Of a DNA stretch of 64,000 bases, positions 22,461 to 37,055 are shown one piece after another; the first letter of the stretch is position 1, and every line of letters begins with the position of its first letter. Source of the stretch: Heterobilharzia americana (taxonomy: Eukaryota > Platyhelminthes > Trematoda > Strigeidida > Schistosomatidae); contig OX104127.1 in the NCBI GenBank assembly GCA_944470555.2, positions 131,193,113-131,257,112 of the forward strand, given 5' to 3'. Under the pieces are notes generated by a model. That model saw nothing but the letters and a program-made list of their open reading frames with translations. It was not told where the DNA came from and did not search any database. A program made the position numbers and the translations under genes.

Positions 22461-25400
22461 CCATCATTACTTTTACTGATTCTTAGGGTCTTTTTAATAA
22501 TCAAAATTAATGAAATATTCTTTTTTAAATACTATAATGATGCAAGTATGACGAATTAGTAGGTAATAGATTTCTCTTTTGTTCAAACTGGAAGCACAAC
22601 TATGCAACATCAGGTGATTCTTCGGAAAAGAAATTCATTCGTTGTAATTACGTTTCTACTTTCTTTGAAAAAACAGTTGTAATGATTTTAATTAAGATGA
22701 ATAAGATATGAAGTATAGCTGTATGTAGTAAACTAGTTAATATCCAAAATTGATCAAACATTTTGGGAAATTCTGACACCTTACATAAGGTGTAACATTG
22801 TCTATTCAATTATATAATTTTGTGGATAAACTGTTCCATGACAGTAGCCCTTTTACTTTATACATGCTTTAAAAGTCTCTATTGGGGCTGGTTTCAAAAA
22901 AGGATGCTATTAGGGAAAGTGAAACATCCACGAATCAACAGTTAAATAATTCACTCGAATTTAACAAAGTAACAACTTTTCACAAATATAAAAGTTCTAG
23001 AAGAACCATGATGTCTGTGTTCCTACAAAGATTGTCACTAAGTTGATAAAACTTTGATATTAAACAATAAAGCCTATAAAAATTCATTACACTTTCCTCT
23101 TACTAATCTTTACATTCTTTGCAAACATATTTTTCCTCTACAAAACTTGGCTAAGTGGCATTCTACGCTTCCTCTCCATCCAGATTTAGACATGATTTCA
23201 TACCTGACAGCTCCAAGTATGATTTTTTTTCAACTTTAATTCGATAAAGGAATTTCTTAGCCACATCCAATTCTTTGTATTTAAGTTCCATCAAGCTGCA
23301 TTTTCTGCTCATACTTCTGAAGTCGTCCCATCAATGATGATAAATACGAGCATTCACTGTTATATTCATGACAATCGACTTATTTCATTGGGTCATCTGC
23401 ATGTCATAAGATGCCATGTACACACATCTGTCATAATCAAGTGTCACATTATTTTCTTATTGATCATTCTACTTCATAAATTTCACGCACATTATGTTGA
23501 AAAGTATTTACAATAACCGAATTATAATTCGTATTGATGGAGTTATAGAGATAGTACAATTTAAGCGGTGTGGTAGAGTGTAATTCTGCAATAGATAGGT
23601 TGATTTGGCATTACACACAGTAGAATAGTTTTATTTACTGGACTATGAGTCCAACTTATTGCTGAATGTCATATCAAGTAAATGATGCTATTTTATAGTT
23701 TATTCTATCTCTCCGTTTTTAAAACTGTTCAAGTTTACTGAAATGAGTATATACTCTAAAGATTTCAAGCACTTTTATAAAGCTTAATTCAGACTAACAT
23801 AGAATGTTATTTACTGTCACTCATGGAGCTAGTATTGTTTTGTATATTTTCCATGCAATAATTGGATGAACGTTTACTGATTTACAATGAGTGGATGGTT
23901 GAAAGAGACTGTCTTAATCCCCTTGTCATCAATGATCAATGACTGAGACCCCGAAGCTTGACACATCTCTACCATATAGGTATGTCTATTATTTAGACCT
24001 GTCAAATGTATACAGCTACATCCTTCAAGAATTTTAGTAAAGCAAGTACACAAGTTTTGTTAAGTACTATGATTTCATACTAACTTATTTTGTCTTCAAA
24101 TAAGTACAGGTTTATCTGTATTTATCTTGTATGCATGCATCTTGTACCTTTGAAGCAGTTAAAAAGGTGGGAAGAGTAACATAAAGTCATCTTCTTCTAA
24201 AGAATCTGGTTTTCTTACTTCACTACGGAGTTTGGTCTGATCATCTTAGAGATTTTTCTACATTCTAAGGGAAATTATGCCATAAAATGAATCCAAGTTT
24301 ACTTCTATAATGTTTTTAAGGTTATGAACACTTATCATTATATTCCACTGTTATATTCACAAAAACAAGAAGTGAATAGTTTATGTGTAACTTTTAAAAC
24401 TCAGTTGCTGAATAAACAAATATTTGTAGCATTGCTCAAGGTTTCCTTACTTCCACAACTGGAATAAACCACTCTGATCGTTTACTGATTCACTCATCTA
24501 CATTATATTGTCCCTTGTTTTATATCACAATGTAAATGGATAGTCATAAAAGTTAACCTTGTATTCCAAACTTGAAAATCAACCTAAAAACTTAGTCTCA
24601 GATTCATACTCTTGAAAAATATCTTCCTAGCAAGTTCGAGAAGTTAAGAAGTAATACAATAAGGTTTATTTGTTCTAATTCACTACGCCAGGATCATACA
24701 CCTACAATACCTCAGATACGATGAATCGTACTTACTCTGTGCCCAATTTTTTCCAAGCTATCCAGTCTGTTGTTGGTCCAGATATGTTCAAAGTTACTGA
24801 ATGAGTTCAATTCTTAATAAAACAGTGCAAATGCTTGCTAGATACTCCCAAGAGAAAAGTTATTTAGAGTTTACGCTACTACTAATAATTATAGTTTATC
24901 GCAGTCTTGAAGGGAAAGATTCACCAAAGATAATAAATACACAGTTAGTGAACTACATACATAAACTGCATCATTTAATATTCTTTTTCTCCATCATGAT
25001 CTACTTTAAAGTCAATAATCTATTTCTTTAGCTAAAGTCATTGTTGTAAAACGTCGAATGATAGAAGAAAATTTCAAGAATGAACAAACAGATAAACAAA
25101 CTTTTTTAGAAAATTAACTGTCAAACACTCCTGCTATTCTGGTAAACAACTTATCATAAATGGTCAAAATTAAGGGAATTGTTGAAGATTGGATGTATGC
25201 TGTCACAACTATGAGATGAAGGGCTACCATTTTAAGACAGTAAAGAAAATAAACATAAATTTAGCCATTCTATCGATAACTTATTATCAGTGATGGCAAC
25301 AACAAAAAGAATATAGCTAGGATGTGTTTAGAATAATTGGAGTGATGTATTCAATGAGCATCCAAAGGTTAGATGACCTATTTCAACCAACAGATTAAGC

Positions 25401-27339
25401 CTTACAACTCCTGAGCATTTCTTAATACTATTTTTAACGCATATATAGGTGACAAAGGTACCGCATTGCTCTCAAAAAGCATGGGCTTCATAAACTGCAT
25501 GCATAAAGTCATGAAAAGCAGGTAAACAGTAGATCTTAAGACTGTCATGTTTAGTTTTTTACTGCCTTTTAGTGGTACAACATGAATTTTGAGATCATAT
25601 TTCGAGTAAAATTGCTGTTTATCTAATCAAAGTTATCAAATAAATTTCTATTTGAATTTTACACATCTACTAACTCTCATTCTCCAGTTTTAGTGGCAAC
25701 AAAGTTAACTGTGATATACTACACTGATAACAATGAAGAATAACTAACAGAACTAAAAGGATGACGGAAGTTAAGCGACCACCTTTACCAAATTCAAACC
25801 AAACAACTATGTTTGAAATGCAACCCTATAAATAGTTCTTTATCACTGTAAGCGAAATGAAATAAATTTATTTAGGAACATGAAACCAGTCGAACTATAT
25901 GCCTCTTTTTGAAATGCTTTCATTCAGTTTAGCTGCACTCTTCCTATCTTTCCATCCACAAAAACAAAGTAAGTAATATATTTCCTTTTGCCCGAACTAT
26001 AAATAATAATTTATATTCATGAAAAGTGATATTGCGAAAACATTTTACTAGTTCAACAATAACTTCCCTTAGGATGCAAGTTAAGAGGTGTACGTGAATT
26101 TTTTATCATGAAATATGCAATACAACTGCTTGAATTTTTTTTTCTAAACGTATTTGTTCCTTGTCTAAGCTTAATATTACCAATATATGGTGAAAAAGAG
26201 AAACTATTTACAGAAAAAACTACCTTTCCTACTTATATTAAAATAAAAGTATTATAAAGGTGAATGTTTAGAATTTACATTTAATTTTTACTGTTTAGTT
26301 AGACATTTCCTATAATCAGCTGTGCAAAATTCCAACATTAAAAATGGAATGAAATGATATTTAATTTCTACTTCCTTTCTATCTGAAAACATATCTAAAA
26401 TGGAACAGGTTAGGCAAGAAAAAGTAAAAAATCATATCAGCTTATTCGGCAAGTGGTGCTTTTACTATCCTGTCAATGTTCATCAAAGGTAATTAGTGTA
26501 TAAAGGTATAAATGTTTCTCACTCGTACTGATGACCACTTCGAATCACTAGTACAAACTAACTCATCTACAAAGTTGATGTGTACCTGACTTGGCCCATA
26601 AACTGTGTAGAAGTGAATTAATCTGTTAAGCAGAAGCTTTCAGTTAAGACTGAAAATACCATTGCTTTACCTAAATATTATACATCCGAAACAACATGCT
26701 GAATGAAGCTGGTCGTTTCAAGCACAAAGTAACAGTTTTGCAGTTAGAAAAATAATTTTGAAACAGTCCCTTTTATGAATTTCGATGGCGTAATTAGATA
26801 AACTTCGTCTTCTAATTAGGCTATAGAAAAACAATTGTTGTACATTTGGTTCGTTTCCTCAGTAAATGAGTTGAAAATTTATAAAGCGTAATAACTTTGA
26901 TTACAGGTCAAAACTCATCAGTCAGCAACAATCTTAATCTTCCATATTTGAGACGGTTGACATCAAAACACAAATGGTCACTCATCAACTTATTTTTGCT
27001 TAGTCCTGGTGATAACAATTAGAATATTGACAGTATTACTGTAAGACTAGCTAATATTTCTAACACAACTCATCAATATGAAACACTGATGCTTTGAAAC
27101 TTTTTATCATCGGATAAATCTTCACCTTCAATACATGCAGTCTGAATCAAATCAAGAAGTTATAGCAATGAACTGCAGAAATAAACTTCTTCGACGAATA
27201 TTAAGGAAGCAAGATAGTGGAAAATTTATCGTTAGGGGTTAGAAAAAATTGTATTTCTCTTCTAATTTCGTCTGTACATTCAATTTCGGCATTTGTTTTA
27301 AACTCCCACGCAATTACAATGTTAATAATGTTTGCAGAA
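22461..27339. other. Gene desert, no feature recognised
   Basis: Nearly 5 kb of AT-rich DNA without a long frame, convincing exon or recognised repeat. A 76-codon frame at 24801-25031 has no family resemblance. Confidence 0.45.
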
Positions 27340-27905
27340 AAGGTATGGTAGTGTTATAGGGAACGAGAAGACGGAGACAGAGAAAGGAATATTTATTAAT
27401 AACATATCGTAAAGTAGTCATCAAAAATGGTACACCTTCCACTAAGACAGTCATTTGTACAATGTGCTTCATCTCCTCTTCTGCTTCTATCTTAATTCAC
27501 TCTTAATACCTTTGCGCTGTCTCTTGCATTTTTCTGGGCAGAATCCTTACCCATTGTTGGTAATTCTCCATGATTTCTGCCGCCTTCTCAACAGATACTT
27601 CTTACATCCATTCTGATCAACAACGTCCACTACAGTATCATGGCGGCCATCATTTGGAGGATATTGTAGCCCCACTTACTATTTCTGGCAATCTGTCGGA
27701 TTTCTTTCTTTATTCCCTTCTGAGGGTTTTATAGGTTTCATCACACACTGATGTCAGTTGCGAAACTACTGAAACTTTGGGATCGCTGGGCAGCCGTTTT
27801 GTCTTAGTGTACAACTCCTCAGCAGCGTGCATCCATAAACTGCATTCTTCAGGTTTCATAGTGAGCACTTTACCACTTAGCCACTGAATCGGAATTCGAT
27901 GGTCC
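27340..27905 (-). repeat. tRNA-like SINE family 2 with long tail
   Basis: On the minus strand from 27905, a tRNA-like head (gattcagtggctaagtggta) leads into a body containing gatcccaaagtttcagtagt and gcaactgacatcag. These words resemble the SINE at 58266-58450 (cagtgctcccaggtttcc, cgatgtcag). Beyond 27735 the sequence continues as a different, more GC-rich stretch and then a terminal ataaatattcctttctct. The part from 27340 to 27735 may be a separate retroposed sequence. Confidence 0.55.
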
Positions 27906-30815
27906 ACATTTTCTTACTTCCTTCAATTCGCGAGATTGAGAAATCATCATACAACGCTGTCTTTAAGTACTTGTACTCAAGTACACTTTGCTTTGTCTCG
28001 TTTTTACTTCAAATATTTTTCTTGAAAGCACTTAGAATTTAAAGTCTATGAGCTTCTGGCTACTAATAAAGTTCTTTGAAATTTATTTATTCGGTCAGCT
28101 ATTATCCCCAGCCTTGTAGTATATGAAAGCAAGAAAATGATCAGACGCTGAGTTTATTAGTAAACTCAACTCCAAAGAATCTCTTTTATCATAACATTCG
28201 CTATTGCATGCTGAACTGAATCGTACTAGGACTCAACATATGTACTCTAAAATTTATGAGCAGTGACTTGTCTTTTCAGTAGATTTACTTTGTAATATGA
28301 CTCACTTGTACTTTTCACAACTTAGCACGTGTTACGTCATTTACCTTCATCAGGTAAAACAAAGAGATGTGGGGAAATTCTAAGCTGCTGCTTTCTTCAT
28401 CTGTTATTCACTTTTGCTTTAATACATCATATTTAGAAATACCTGTTGAAGTAAATATAATCTGAATTCAGTAAATCAGTCTCGTACTATCCTGATACTT
28501 ACACAAACAACGAAAGGTGATATTATACTCATACGTCTAAAGAACAAGATGTTTCAGCAAACAATAGGGTATTTGAAAGTTTATGTGAAAGATGATTATT
28601 GTAAACGCAGGGAAAGAGAATCTTAAATGAAGCTTTTAAGAAAGCCTATGGAAAGATATTGATGTGAATCTTAACTTGTACAATTTACTCCTACCAGCTA
28701 AATATCATTAGTGGCTGACTCTAAATGCTTCGCGTAACCAAATTCTACAGTTTATTTACAGAATATACCTTCATAGAATTGAAACCAGAGGGATTATGCG
28801 GACGGCTGTGAAGGAGAAAAGATAATATCAATGCGATCTATTTGATTCTATATGTGATACAAGTACAAAATAACTTTTAATTACCTACCTAAAAAATGCT
28901 TTACGATGATTTTCTATTGATATAATGAAATACTTGAAAATTCAACGCTCAACGACGCCTTTTTTTATCAAAAATAATCCATCAAGTACCTGCTAACGTT
29001 TTAAGTGTGTTCTAATCTTCATTTAAAGAGTTAGCGAACCAAGAATCAATTTTAAAGAATATTAGGGATTTCTTTTTATTTCATCGCTTTCTTTTCATCT
29101 ATTAAAACAAGACTTAAATAAAATAGAGACGATTTGCATTGGACAATACAATCAACTTGACAAAATCTGGATAGGATGGATGGTGCCTTATACCGTGTAA
29201 ATTCAAACTTTGCATATCACTTCTTAGAAGCGCTGGTTCTGAAAAGTAACGAAACGGAGCATAATGTGCTCAGCTTACGTTTTTCAGGATAAACCTCCTG
29301 CTAGTACGAGTAATTTTATAACTGCATAAATAATAAGCATAAAGAGAAAAACCGAATCCGATTATTTCCTATATTTGTAAACATAACGGGTAGATGCTAT
29401 CTGACAAACAAATTATGACAAGATAAAGCCAAAACTGCTTCGTACATTTGGTAGATATCAACTTCATATGATAACATGATCTTTGAAAACTTAGTATTCT
29501 AAGTAAAGAAAATTAAAGATTTTAAGAAAGGAACGACTAGCAAACTCCAAACACATGCATCTAGTCTCAAGCGGTCGTTAATTTATCATGCTGAAGAGCC
29601 CTTCAAGCGAGTGAAATATCTGCTTCACGCTTCACAGTTATTAGTGGTTGCATGACTAATGTAACCGTTGGGGATAACTTATAGTTTCTCTTCAAAGTAT
29701 AACAAAGCAAACAAAATTACTCAAACAGGATCGAACTGGTAACTATATCCGATCTTGTGTAATTTATTTGAAATGCCAAAATCTTATCAAAACAAATGAT
29801 ATTTTGTATCTAATATATGAAATTTACATGATCTGTTGCTACTTTGTTAAGAAGCGAATTTATCAATACTTAAGCCGGAACTCCGTCAAGGTGACCTACA
29901 AAGTATTCATCCATAGCTAAACAAAAGAAACTTTTTCTGAAAATCAGTGGAGGTAATCATAGGTAAATCTAAGTAAAACTTCAGTAACCAGATATAAAAC
30001 TTTTAAATTATATGAACAGTATTTTTAAAATAAATATTCAATAAATAGGTAAAAGGAGGTGATTAAAAGAAATCCGAGAAGATATTAGTAGCAGGTTTTC
30101 CATGAACATTAAGTTCTCCTGAACGCTTTTAGAAGTTAATTTCAGCTTTGAAGAAAAACATTACAATATGGTTATAAGAGAATGAAATCCGAATGTTTCG
30201 ATTTAAGTACTTTAGAACCGTCCATTAAACGATAATGAATTAAAAAATTTGAACATATTTAGTAAGTATTTTACACACTTTTGATCAGTTTGCTTAACCG
30301 TATCTCTGCACGAAAGCAGACTGCACATCTGAGATGTTTTATCCCATCTTTTTAAATATTCAGGCATTTACTAAACATTGTAAAGACTTGCTAACTGATC
30401 ACTACCAGGTACACTTCAATATATGAATCAACAAGTTACGTAACGGGTAATTCACAAAAAGAATTGGTAAAAGTCTTATGTACAGAGTAGTTAATCTCAG
30501 TTTTCTGAAGTGGACAAAATAATGCTGTGATATATTCAAGGTACGTGAAACAAAATGTAGATAATGAATTCCTCAGGTCGTCATAATACCCGACTATTGT
30601 GTACACAAATTGGCATAAAATCTCTAATTTTTAGTTAGAACTCAATGAATATTCATTAGGATTATCAACATTGTCCTGGAAGAAGTTGACTTCCAACTCT
30701 GATTTAAACATTATAAGAGTATATTTTAATATAACTCTAGCATACTTAGAAGATAATAGCAAAATGAGAGAAATGAGACTTAAACTTGCGTATCTAACAT
30801 GGTTTTTTAGCTCCT
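27906..30815. other. Gene desert, no feature recognised
   Basis: AT-rich DNA with no long frame, exon or repeat that I can name. Confidence 0.45.
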
Positions 30816-30818
30816 AAA

Positions 30819-32160
30819 ATGGATACAGCCACCAGATTCTACGATAGACCGGAAACCTGTAAAATGGGGATTTCACTTAGACTAATCATTAATTCTACAA
30901 ATGCAATGGCTTGTTGTCTATTTAAGTGTCTATCAAGACTTCTGAAACCACTTCAGTATGACGTCTCTTCAGGTGTTAAAAAGGGCACAGGATTTAAAAA
31001 ACAAACTGTTCAGTATGACATGGGAGAAGATGAAGTCATTGCAAGTTTTGGTGTAATTTCTTTTTCGCTAGTACACCAGTATGTGAATGTCCAGATATTT
31101 TAAGGAATGTAGTTATTAATATTATTGTTTAGAATCTGAATGTCCACTTTCAGAAGAGCATATAAAATGAGTAAGCTTTGCTTAGAATCCATATGTTTCA
31201 CGTTAACAGATAGAATGTAGCGTTAGTCAAATACAGTTGCAATGGGTTCACAAGCGTCTCTAATTGTAATGGATCTTCACGTGAAAGCTTTGGAAGGGAG
31301 AGATTAGGAAGTGTCCAATCTCAACTGAGAATTCGGTAAAAACATATAGATAATATATCTACCATTCTTAAGAAAATAAAACGACAGGTTTCTGCTAAAC
31401 ATTTAAGTTTTATTTTATTTTAGATGAAATTTAATACTAAGTAGAATCTAAGGATGGAACTACAAACACTTTATATTGTTTTATTCAAAAAAGGACTAGA
31501 GATAAATCCACTGTAAAACTATACACAAAGCCAACACATTATGATAAGTATTTAGACTTCGAATTCGATCATCTGATTAACATAAAAGCTACTGTAACAA
31601 TAAACCTGACAAATAGATAGAAGAATATCGTTAGCCATTTTAATGATTTAGAAATCAAATTTCCATAGTGAAACATGTTTAAATGGAAAATGGATACCCA
31701 AAAACGTTTTTAAATAACACTATGATCAAACGAATAAAACATCTTGTACTACTATTACTACTAATAAAAGTACAATAAGAAAATTAATGGTGTCATCTAT
31801 GATGATGTCATAGGGGAAAGATACTTCTGAACAAATTAAAAAAGTATACTTTCAGAATGGTGCTAAAGTCTGTTCTAAACCTTCGGGTTCATTAGGAATG
31901 ATTTTAGCTTAAGTGAAAGATACAACTCCTAACATGATGTAGAACAACTATGTCTAAAAATTAAATGTTTGGAATGTGAAGCTAACTGCGCTGTAGAAAG
32001 TTATAAACCTTAAAAAATTAAGTGAATGAGCACAAGTTATGCACAAAACATCCACTGAAGAATCATAATGAGTGGAAAATGTGGAAAAGGGATCAACAAT
32101 AGCTATGCATGGAACTGAAAGTGAATATCTTATTCACTTGCTACTGTATACTTATCAGGA
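30819..32160 (+). pseudogene. Penelope-like element, decayed, RT and GIY-YIG traces
   Basis: Reading the plus strand with frameshifts and stops, the blocks appear in PLE order. FYDRPETCKMGISLRLI and LSRLLKPLQYDVSSGVKK lie at 30837-30980 (RT N-terminal Y-G-R-P-K-T-H-K and K-P-L). DEVIASFGVISFS is near 31030 (motif A, its usual aspartate replaced by glycine). SNTVAMGSQASLIVMDLHV is near 31230 (motif B, A-M-G-S-P-A-S-P-I). KLYTKPTHYDKYLDFEFDHL is near 31520 (thumb). EQIKKVYFQNGAKVCSKPSG is near 31840 and KIKCLECEANCAVESYKP near 31970 (GIY-YIG start). No active-site set is complete. This is an old copy of a lineage distinct from the one at 49-50 kb. Confidence 0.75.
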
Positions 32161-34570
32161 AACGGTTCTCATTCGTGTAAAAAAAGATTAACTTCCAAAG
32201 CCGTACAGAAACATTGTGTTTTGATTTTCTAGATACACTGGGATTATAGTGAAATATACTCTCATAAATGCCCATTAATAAGATATTTTTATGATTAGTA
32301 GAATAAATAGTGAAAGAGCTATCTCATGAATGTTCTATCCCAGTACCAAATACTTTTTTCTAAATATTGAATGTACATAAAATTAACCGAAATCTTCATT
32401 TTCTTCATAAGATTAGAAAAATGTGAATTATGCAAACTCATATTTTCCTTCCTCAAAAAAATACGTTACTTGAAGAAGAATCTAACAACAGAAGCCCATC
32501 TTTTTTAACAAGGTAGTATTCTAAATGTACTAGAACAGAGTGATTTCATTTGACTTTACAGTTTTTTGTTGACTATAGAAAGTCAATTCTTACAGTTATT
32601 ATACTGTACCTTTTTTAATTATTGCTAACCGGCCAACATAAAACAAGATAGTAAGTGAAGGAAATTTAGGAAGTAACATTGGAAATGAGTAATCCAGCCT
32701 AGTTCGCATTCATTTTTAACTGGAAGAAACATTTAAGAATTATGAAGAAACAAACCAATAAGAGAGAATTCATTTACCTTTTTATCACAACTAACAGATT
32801 AAGAAAGCAAATGGAAGTTCCTAATAGTCTGAGAGGGAAATTAGGCCAGTAAGCCAGATGGATTAAGGTCCAGCAACTGTATGACACGAGGAAACTTTGA
32901 CAGGATAGTGATATGTTGAGCACGTTATTTTGTATGCTTGAGCAACACTTGAAATACTTCTTGATATCAGTCTTAGTGTGACAAAGTACAACACTTACAC
33001 TTTCATATACATTACGATTAAATTATAAAAGATGTAGGCCTATACTTTGCATTCATTAACTTTTTCATAAACTAATTTTGAAAAGTTTTATTCCTGCAAC
33101 CTGTAAGCACTAGACAGCTGTTTCGTCCTACCATGGGTCGATGATGACTCATATATGATCCTGTTTTCTTAAAAGCATGTAGATAACCTTGTGAAAGATT
33201 ACATTTTAAAGAAGGTATCACTAATTTATGATCTCTAAACTTATGAACAAAGCAACTACATAACATTGGCATTAGGTTGGCATAATTTCTTAATTTTTAA
33301 AACGATTTTTTGTGCTGTTCGTATTATTAGCAATTCAATTCAAGCTGAAGTATACTGTCGAACAGCTGAGAAGTTTTACAACCACTGAAATTAGTACACT
33401 AACGACGTAAAGTGTGAGTTCTGACAACAACATCATGTATTATACTGTGCACGGTTGTACACAAATTAACACTTCTTACACAAATCCTCGAATTCCAGTA
33501 TGAAAATCGCGGTAATTTATTCATCAAGGAGTAATTTCATTGCTCGAAAACTCAGTTTATTGGTGATCTACACTAGCGGAATTTAAACAACCTGGTTAAC
33601 TTATCTGTCTGAGCCTAATTTACCCGACGTGAAGGGCATATGAAGTTGGCAGTAAATTAGCCGACGATCATCAAGTATCTGCATCATTTGGATTAAAACA
33701 CAAAAGCGCATATGAAGAAACAGATACAACTTTCCTGATCCACAGTAATTAATATCAAGTTAAACATTTTGTTATTTACGTCGATAATGAGTGGAAAGCG
33801 AAATCCAGTAACCTTACTCTTAAAACATGGCAGAAAGTTGAATGGTATTTATTAAGTATTCCGTACACTGGTTACATTGAATGTTCTAATATGACTGATT
33901 ATTCTTGTTCCAGTATTATCTTGAGCCTACTCCACTATTATAAACTTCAATCATATAATGCTTCACTTCAGAATTTATTATAAAATGTGCGTTATATTAA
34001 CGTAATGTCAGCAGCAAGGTTTCAGAGTCATTTAAGAAAGTTCTGTCTTTATTTAAAAGGTTTAATGTTTGTAAAAAAGCTTTCAGACTGCATGAAACAC
34101 TACAATTCCCTGTCATATGAAGTGAGGGCTAAACTTGAATAGTTTCAGAAATAGTTGCTGTTTGACTAGGTTCGAGGTAAGACCTTAGTGATCGAGTTAA
34201 CTGCTCTCATCATGATTCGCATCGCAAATCTTAATCAGTCTGGAATATAACATTTTGGTAATTATTAAACAAACAGTCGTGGATTCTTGACATAAATATG
34301 AACTTTATGATATAATTCTAACTGAAGGAATTAAGTAACTGATAAACCGAAAAGTTCAATTATTACTAAGAGTATCAAATGCAACCTTGGTTGAAGCGTT
34401 AACTTTATAACAAACAGGAACTAATGAAACTGGGTTCAAATGCTACCAGGTTTCATGCTGAAACTGACTGTCTTGCTCATAAATGCACATCTTAACTTTC
34501 CTCATGTTTGTCAGTAGAAACAACCTGTACTTAAAAAATATTTGATTATCGTCGATACTCGTTGTACAAG
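32161..34570. other. AT-rich DNA, no gene seen
   Basis: No recognised coding or repeat signal. The PLE 3' flank merges into AT-rich sequence. Confidence 0.45.
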
Positions 34571-34572
34571 AG

Positions 34573-34715
34573 GTGGCTATCGTGCCACATTGCCTTTAAG
34601 GACCACACTATGGCGTTTGAAGCGATGGATATGAAGTTCGAGTCTCAGTGAAACCACTCACTGGGGGTGCAGGTAAATCCAGCTGATGGGTTCAAAATAA
34701 GACGAAACGCCACAA
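34573..34715 (+). repeat. Sm-alpha-like tRNA-derived SINE
   Basis: It starts gtggctatcgtgccacat, has a B-box-like agttcgagtctcag at 34638, then the body words ggtgcaggtaaatccagctg and aaaataagacgaaacgc. The usual 3' end with gctagccac is missing, so the copy is 3'-truncated or diverged. Confidence 0.75.
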
Positions 34716-36868
34716 CTAAGTAATTACCGTAATCAAACACATATCATTTTTAACTTTTAGATCAGTTTTCTCAATATTCACTAACGAGATCCATTACAAC
34801 CGGTTTATCTAGTTGTGAATGACGAATGAATACAACCAATATAGCTATACTGTCATTTTAACCAGCCCGTTTTGTTACCGATTTTCCTAACTACTGAAAA
34901 AACGGTAACGCTACTTTACCACTACAGAGTATAATAGTTTGTATTTTAGGCGCAACACTAACTGATCTGCATTACCTTAGGGAAATTAAACTAAAGCGGG
35001 GAAACTGAATCAACGTTTGGCTGTATGCTGCGCTTCTTCAGACTTGTTCTGGGTATCAAGTGGTGATATACTATAAGTGTATCCGCATAACTTCAGTCTA
35101 TTCTTCTATTCTAGTGAATGTTACTCAATAAAACTGTTTTCGGGACCAACATCTGTTTTCTTTTCCCATAAGCTGGTGTCTTAATTGACAATGCTATTCC
35201 TAAAGAATAATCGTGGAGCTCATATAAATAATGAAGGTGACCAATACAACGGTGAAGTGTTACCGTATGGTAATCAGCATCAAGTTAAACAAATAAAGTA
35301 GCTAGTACGATTTCTTACTTCTGCAAGCTGTTATATAGCCTGACTTTTGACAAAAAGCCTTATGAACATAAAAAAACAAGCAAACTAATGAAAGGATTAT
35401 ACTTACTTGTTGTTGACTCATTGTTTGCAGATTATTATGTTTGAACAGAAGTTTTCACTTTCTTTTTGTATTGTTCCAAATTGGTAGTGTTATCAGATAT
35501 TGTTTAACATCGGCTATCATGAATCGAATTAAAAATATAATTTTTATGATTTCCTTCAATTATCAGTAAGAAGGTGAACAGAATATCATTTTTCATATCA
35601 GTAATCTGCATACTAACGAATTTATAAAAAAGCATCTTGAATTGTTGGTGTTTTGCATTTCATTGGTTCATTATTGATCTTATTAAGAGCCAATGGAAAT
35701 GAATAAATTAGACTGTAGTTTTGTGTTCCTCTTTCTTGTTCCTGTTCTTCTACATGTTACGTAGATGAATAATGACGCATATTTTACTGTTCTAATACAC
35801 TTATGTATCGAAAATAAACGGTTAAACGAGAAGGTGAAAAAGTGAACAGGAATCCAATGTAAATGGACAACATCACTACTACTTTTCGTGCAAATTTCTT
35901 TATACAGTAGTAAAGATCGATTAATGGAGGGAAAAAATGATACCTAAACAACCATTTCCTGATAATATAAGTTAAGCCTCTACATAACATTATCAGTACC
36001 GACTAGAAAAATCCTCAGAACTCCTGTATTACTTCTAAATAAACTTGAATAGTCAGTCCCCTTGATAAATTTTAACAAAACCATACTAGAAGTAGTCCAT
36101 ATCAAACACGTTTGCTCGAAATTTGTCGCTGTGACACACATGATTTAGATGAAGTACTCTGAATCAACTGAATCAATAAAGTTAGACCCGGTTTTGTTAG
36201 GTATAGGTCAGTGTTGTGTGTAAGGAGGCAGATATCAAGAACTTAGAGGGCTGCATGGTTGCTGATTTATCACCGAACAGTTTACGTGAAACATTGTAGT
36301 TGCCAAGAGGAAATTTGAGTCATAGTGATTCCTCAAAGTTAAAGGCTCACTATCAAAATATGCTTATGTTTTGGCTGCAACCTAATCAGCTGGGTGATAT
36401 GTCTGTCTGTTATGTTTCAGTGGACAAAAGATACTTCTTAGTGGTTTCGAAATGCAAAATCGGTCATCTCAGAGTCTCTTGTTATATTCTAGAGATTATT
36501 TGTCCGTGATAAGAACGCTTGAAATGGTCAGCGTATGAAAACAGATTTTTATAGTGTAGTAGAGGTTTGTACTGAAGATAGTAGTAGCTATCTCTTACTA
36601 TCTAGCTGATTTATTATCATGCGCTGATGGCCAGCTAAATATTATCTGGTAGACACGCTATCTTTCAGTATTCCACTGAGTAACTGATCCCATAAGTGTT
36701 CAAAACCAAGCATGGTGTAGAAACAACAGTAAACCATCAAGTCATTTTGTTTTGCAATAAGCTTAGACCTGAAGCATAATTTAACAGTAAACTGTCCACT
36801 AGTTTTCACTCTTTGTTCGAAGAAATGACTTTTAACATTTTAAACACTACCTGTCTACTTCTTTTTAG
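34716..36868. other. AT-rich DNA, no supported gene
   Basis: The segment 34930-35150 is less AT-rich and ends with an AATAAA-containing stretch and gggaccaaca, which loosely suggests an LTR end. No partner LTR or polyprotein is seen. A 69-codon frame at 36300-36509 has no recognised relative. Confidence 0.35.
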
Positions 36869-37037
36869 ATTACAGTTCCTCTATGAAACGCTACCAAGTA
36901 TAGCTATTCCTATTCAAACTCTCTCCCATACGACAGAAGCTCTTCGTCTATCTGTACAAAAGTTCAAATCACTGAAAAAGTTCATTCATGAAGGAAATGC
37001 GGTGAATGAAACAAATTTATTGATTAAATTTCAATAA
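36869..37037 (+). CDS. Candidate terminal exon, unrecognised protein
   Basis: The acceptor context ctacttctttttag ends at 36868. The open frame then reads LQFLYETLPSIAIPIQTL and continues through RLSVQKFKSLKKFIHEG to a TAA stop at 37035-37037. An AATAAA lies at 37056-37061, 19 bp after the stop. The composition looks protein-like, with basic and amphipathic stretches, but I cannot assign a family and see no upstream exon. Chance is a real alternative in DNA this AT-rich. Confidence 0.27.
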
Positions 37038-37055
37038 TGCAAACGTCTTTTTTGA

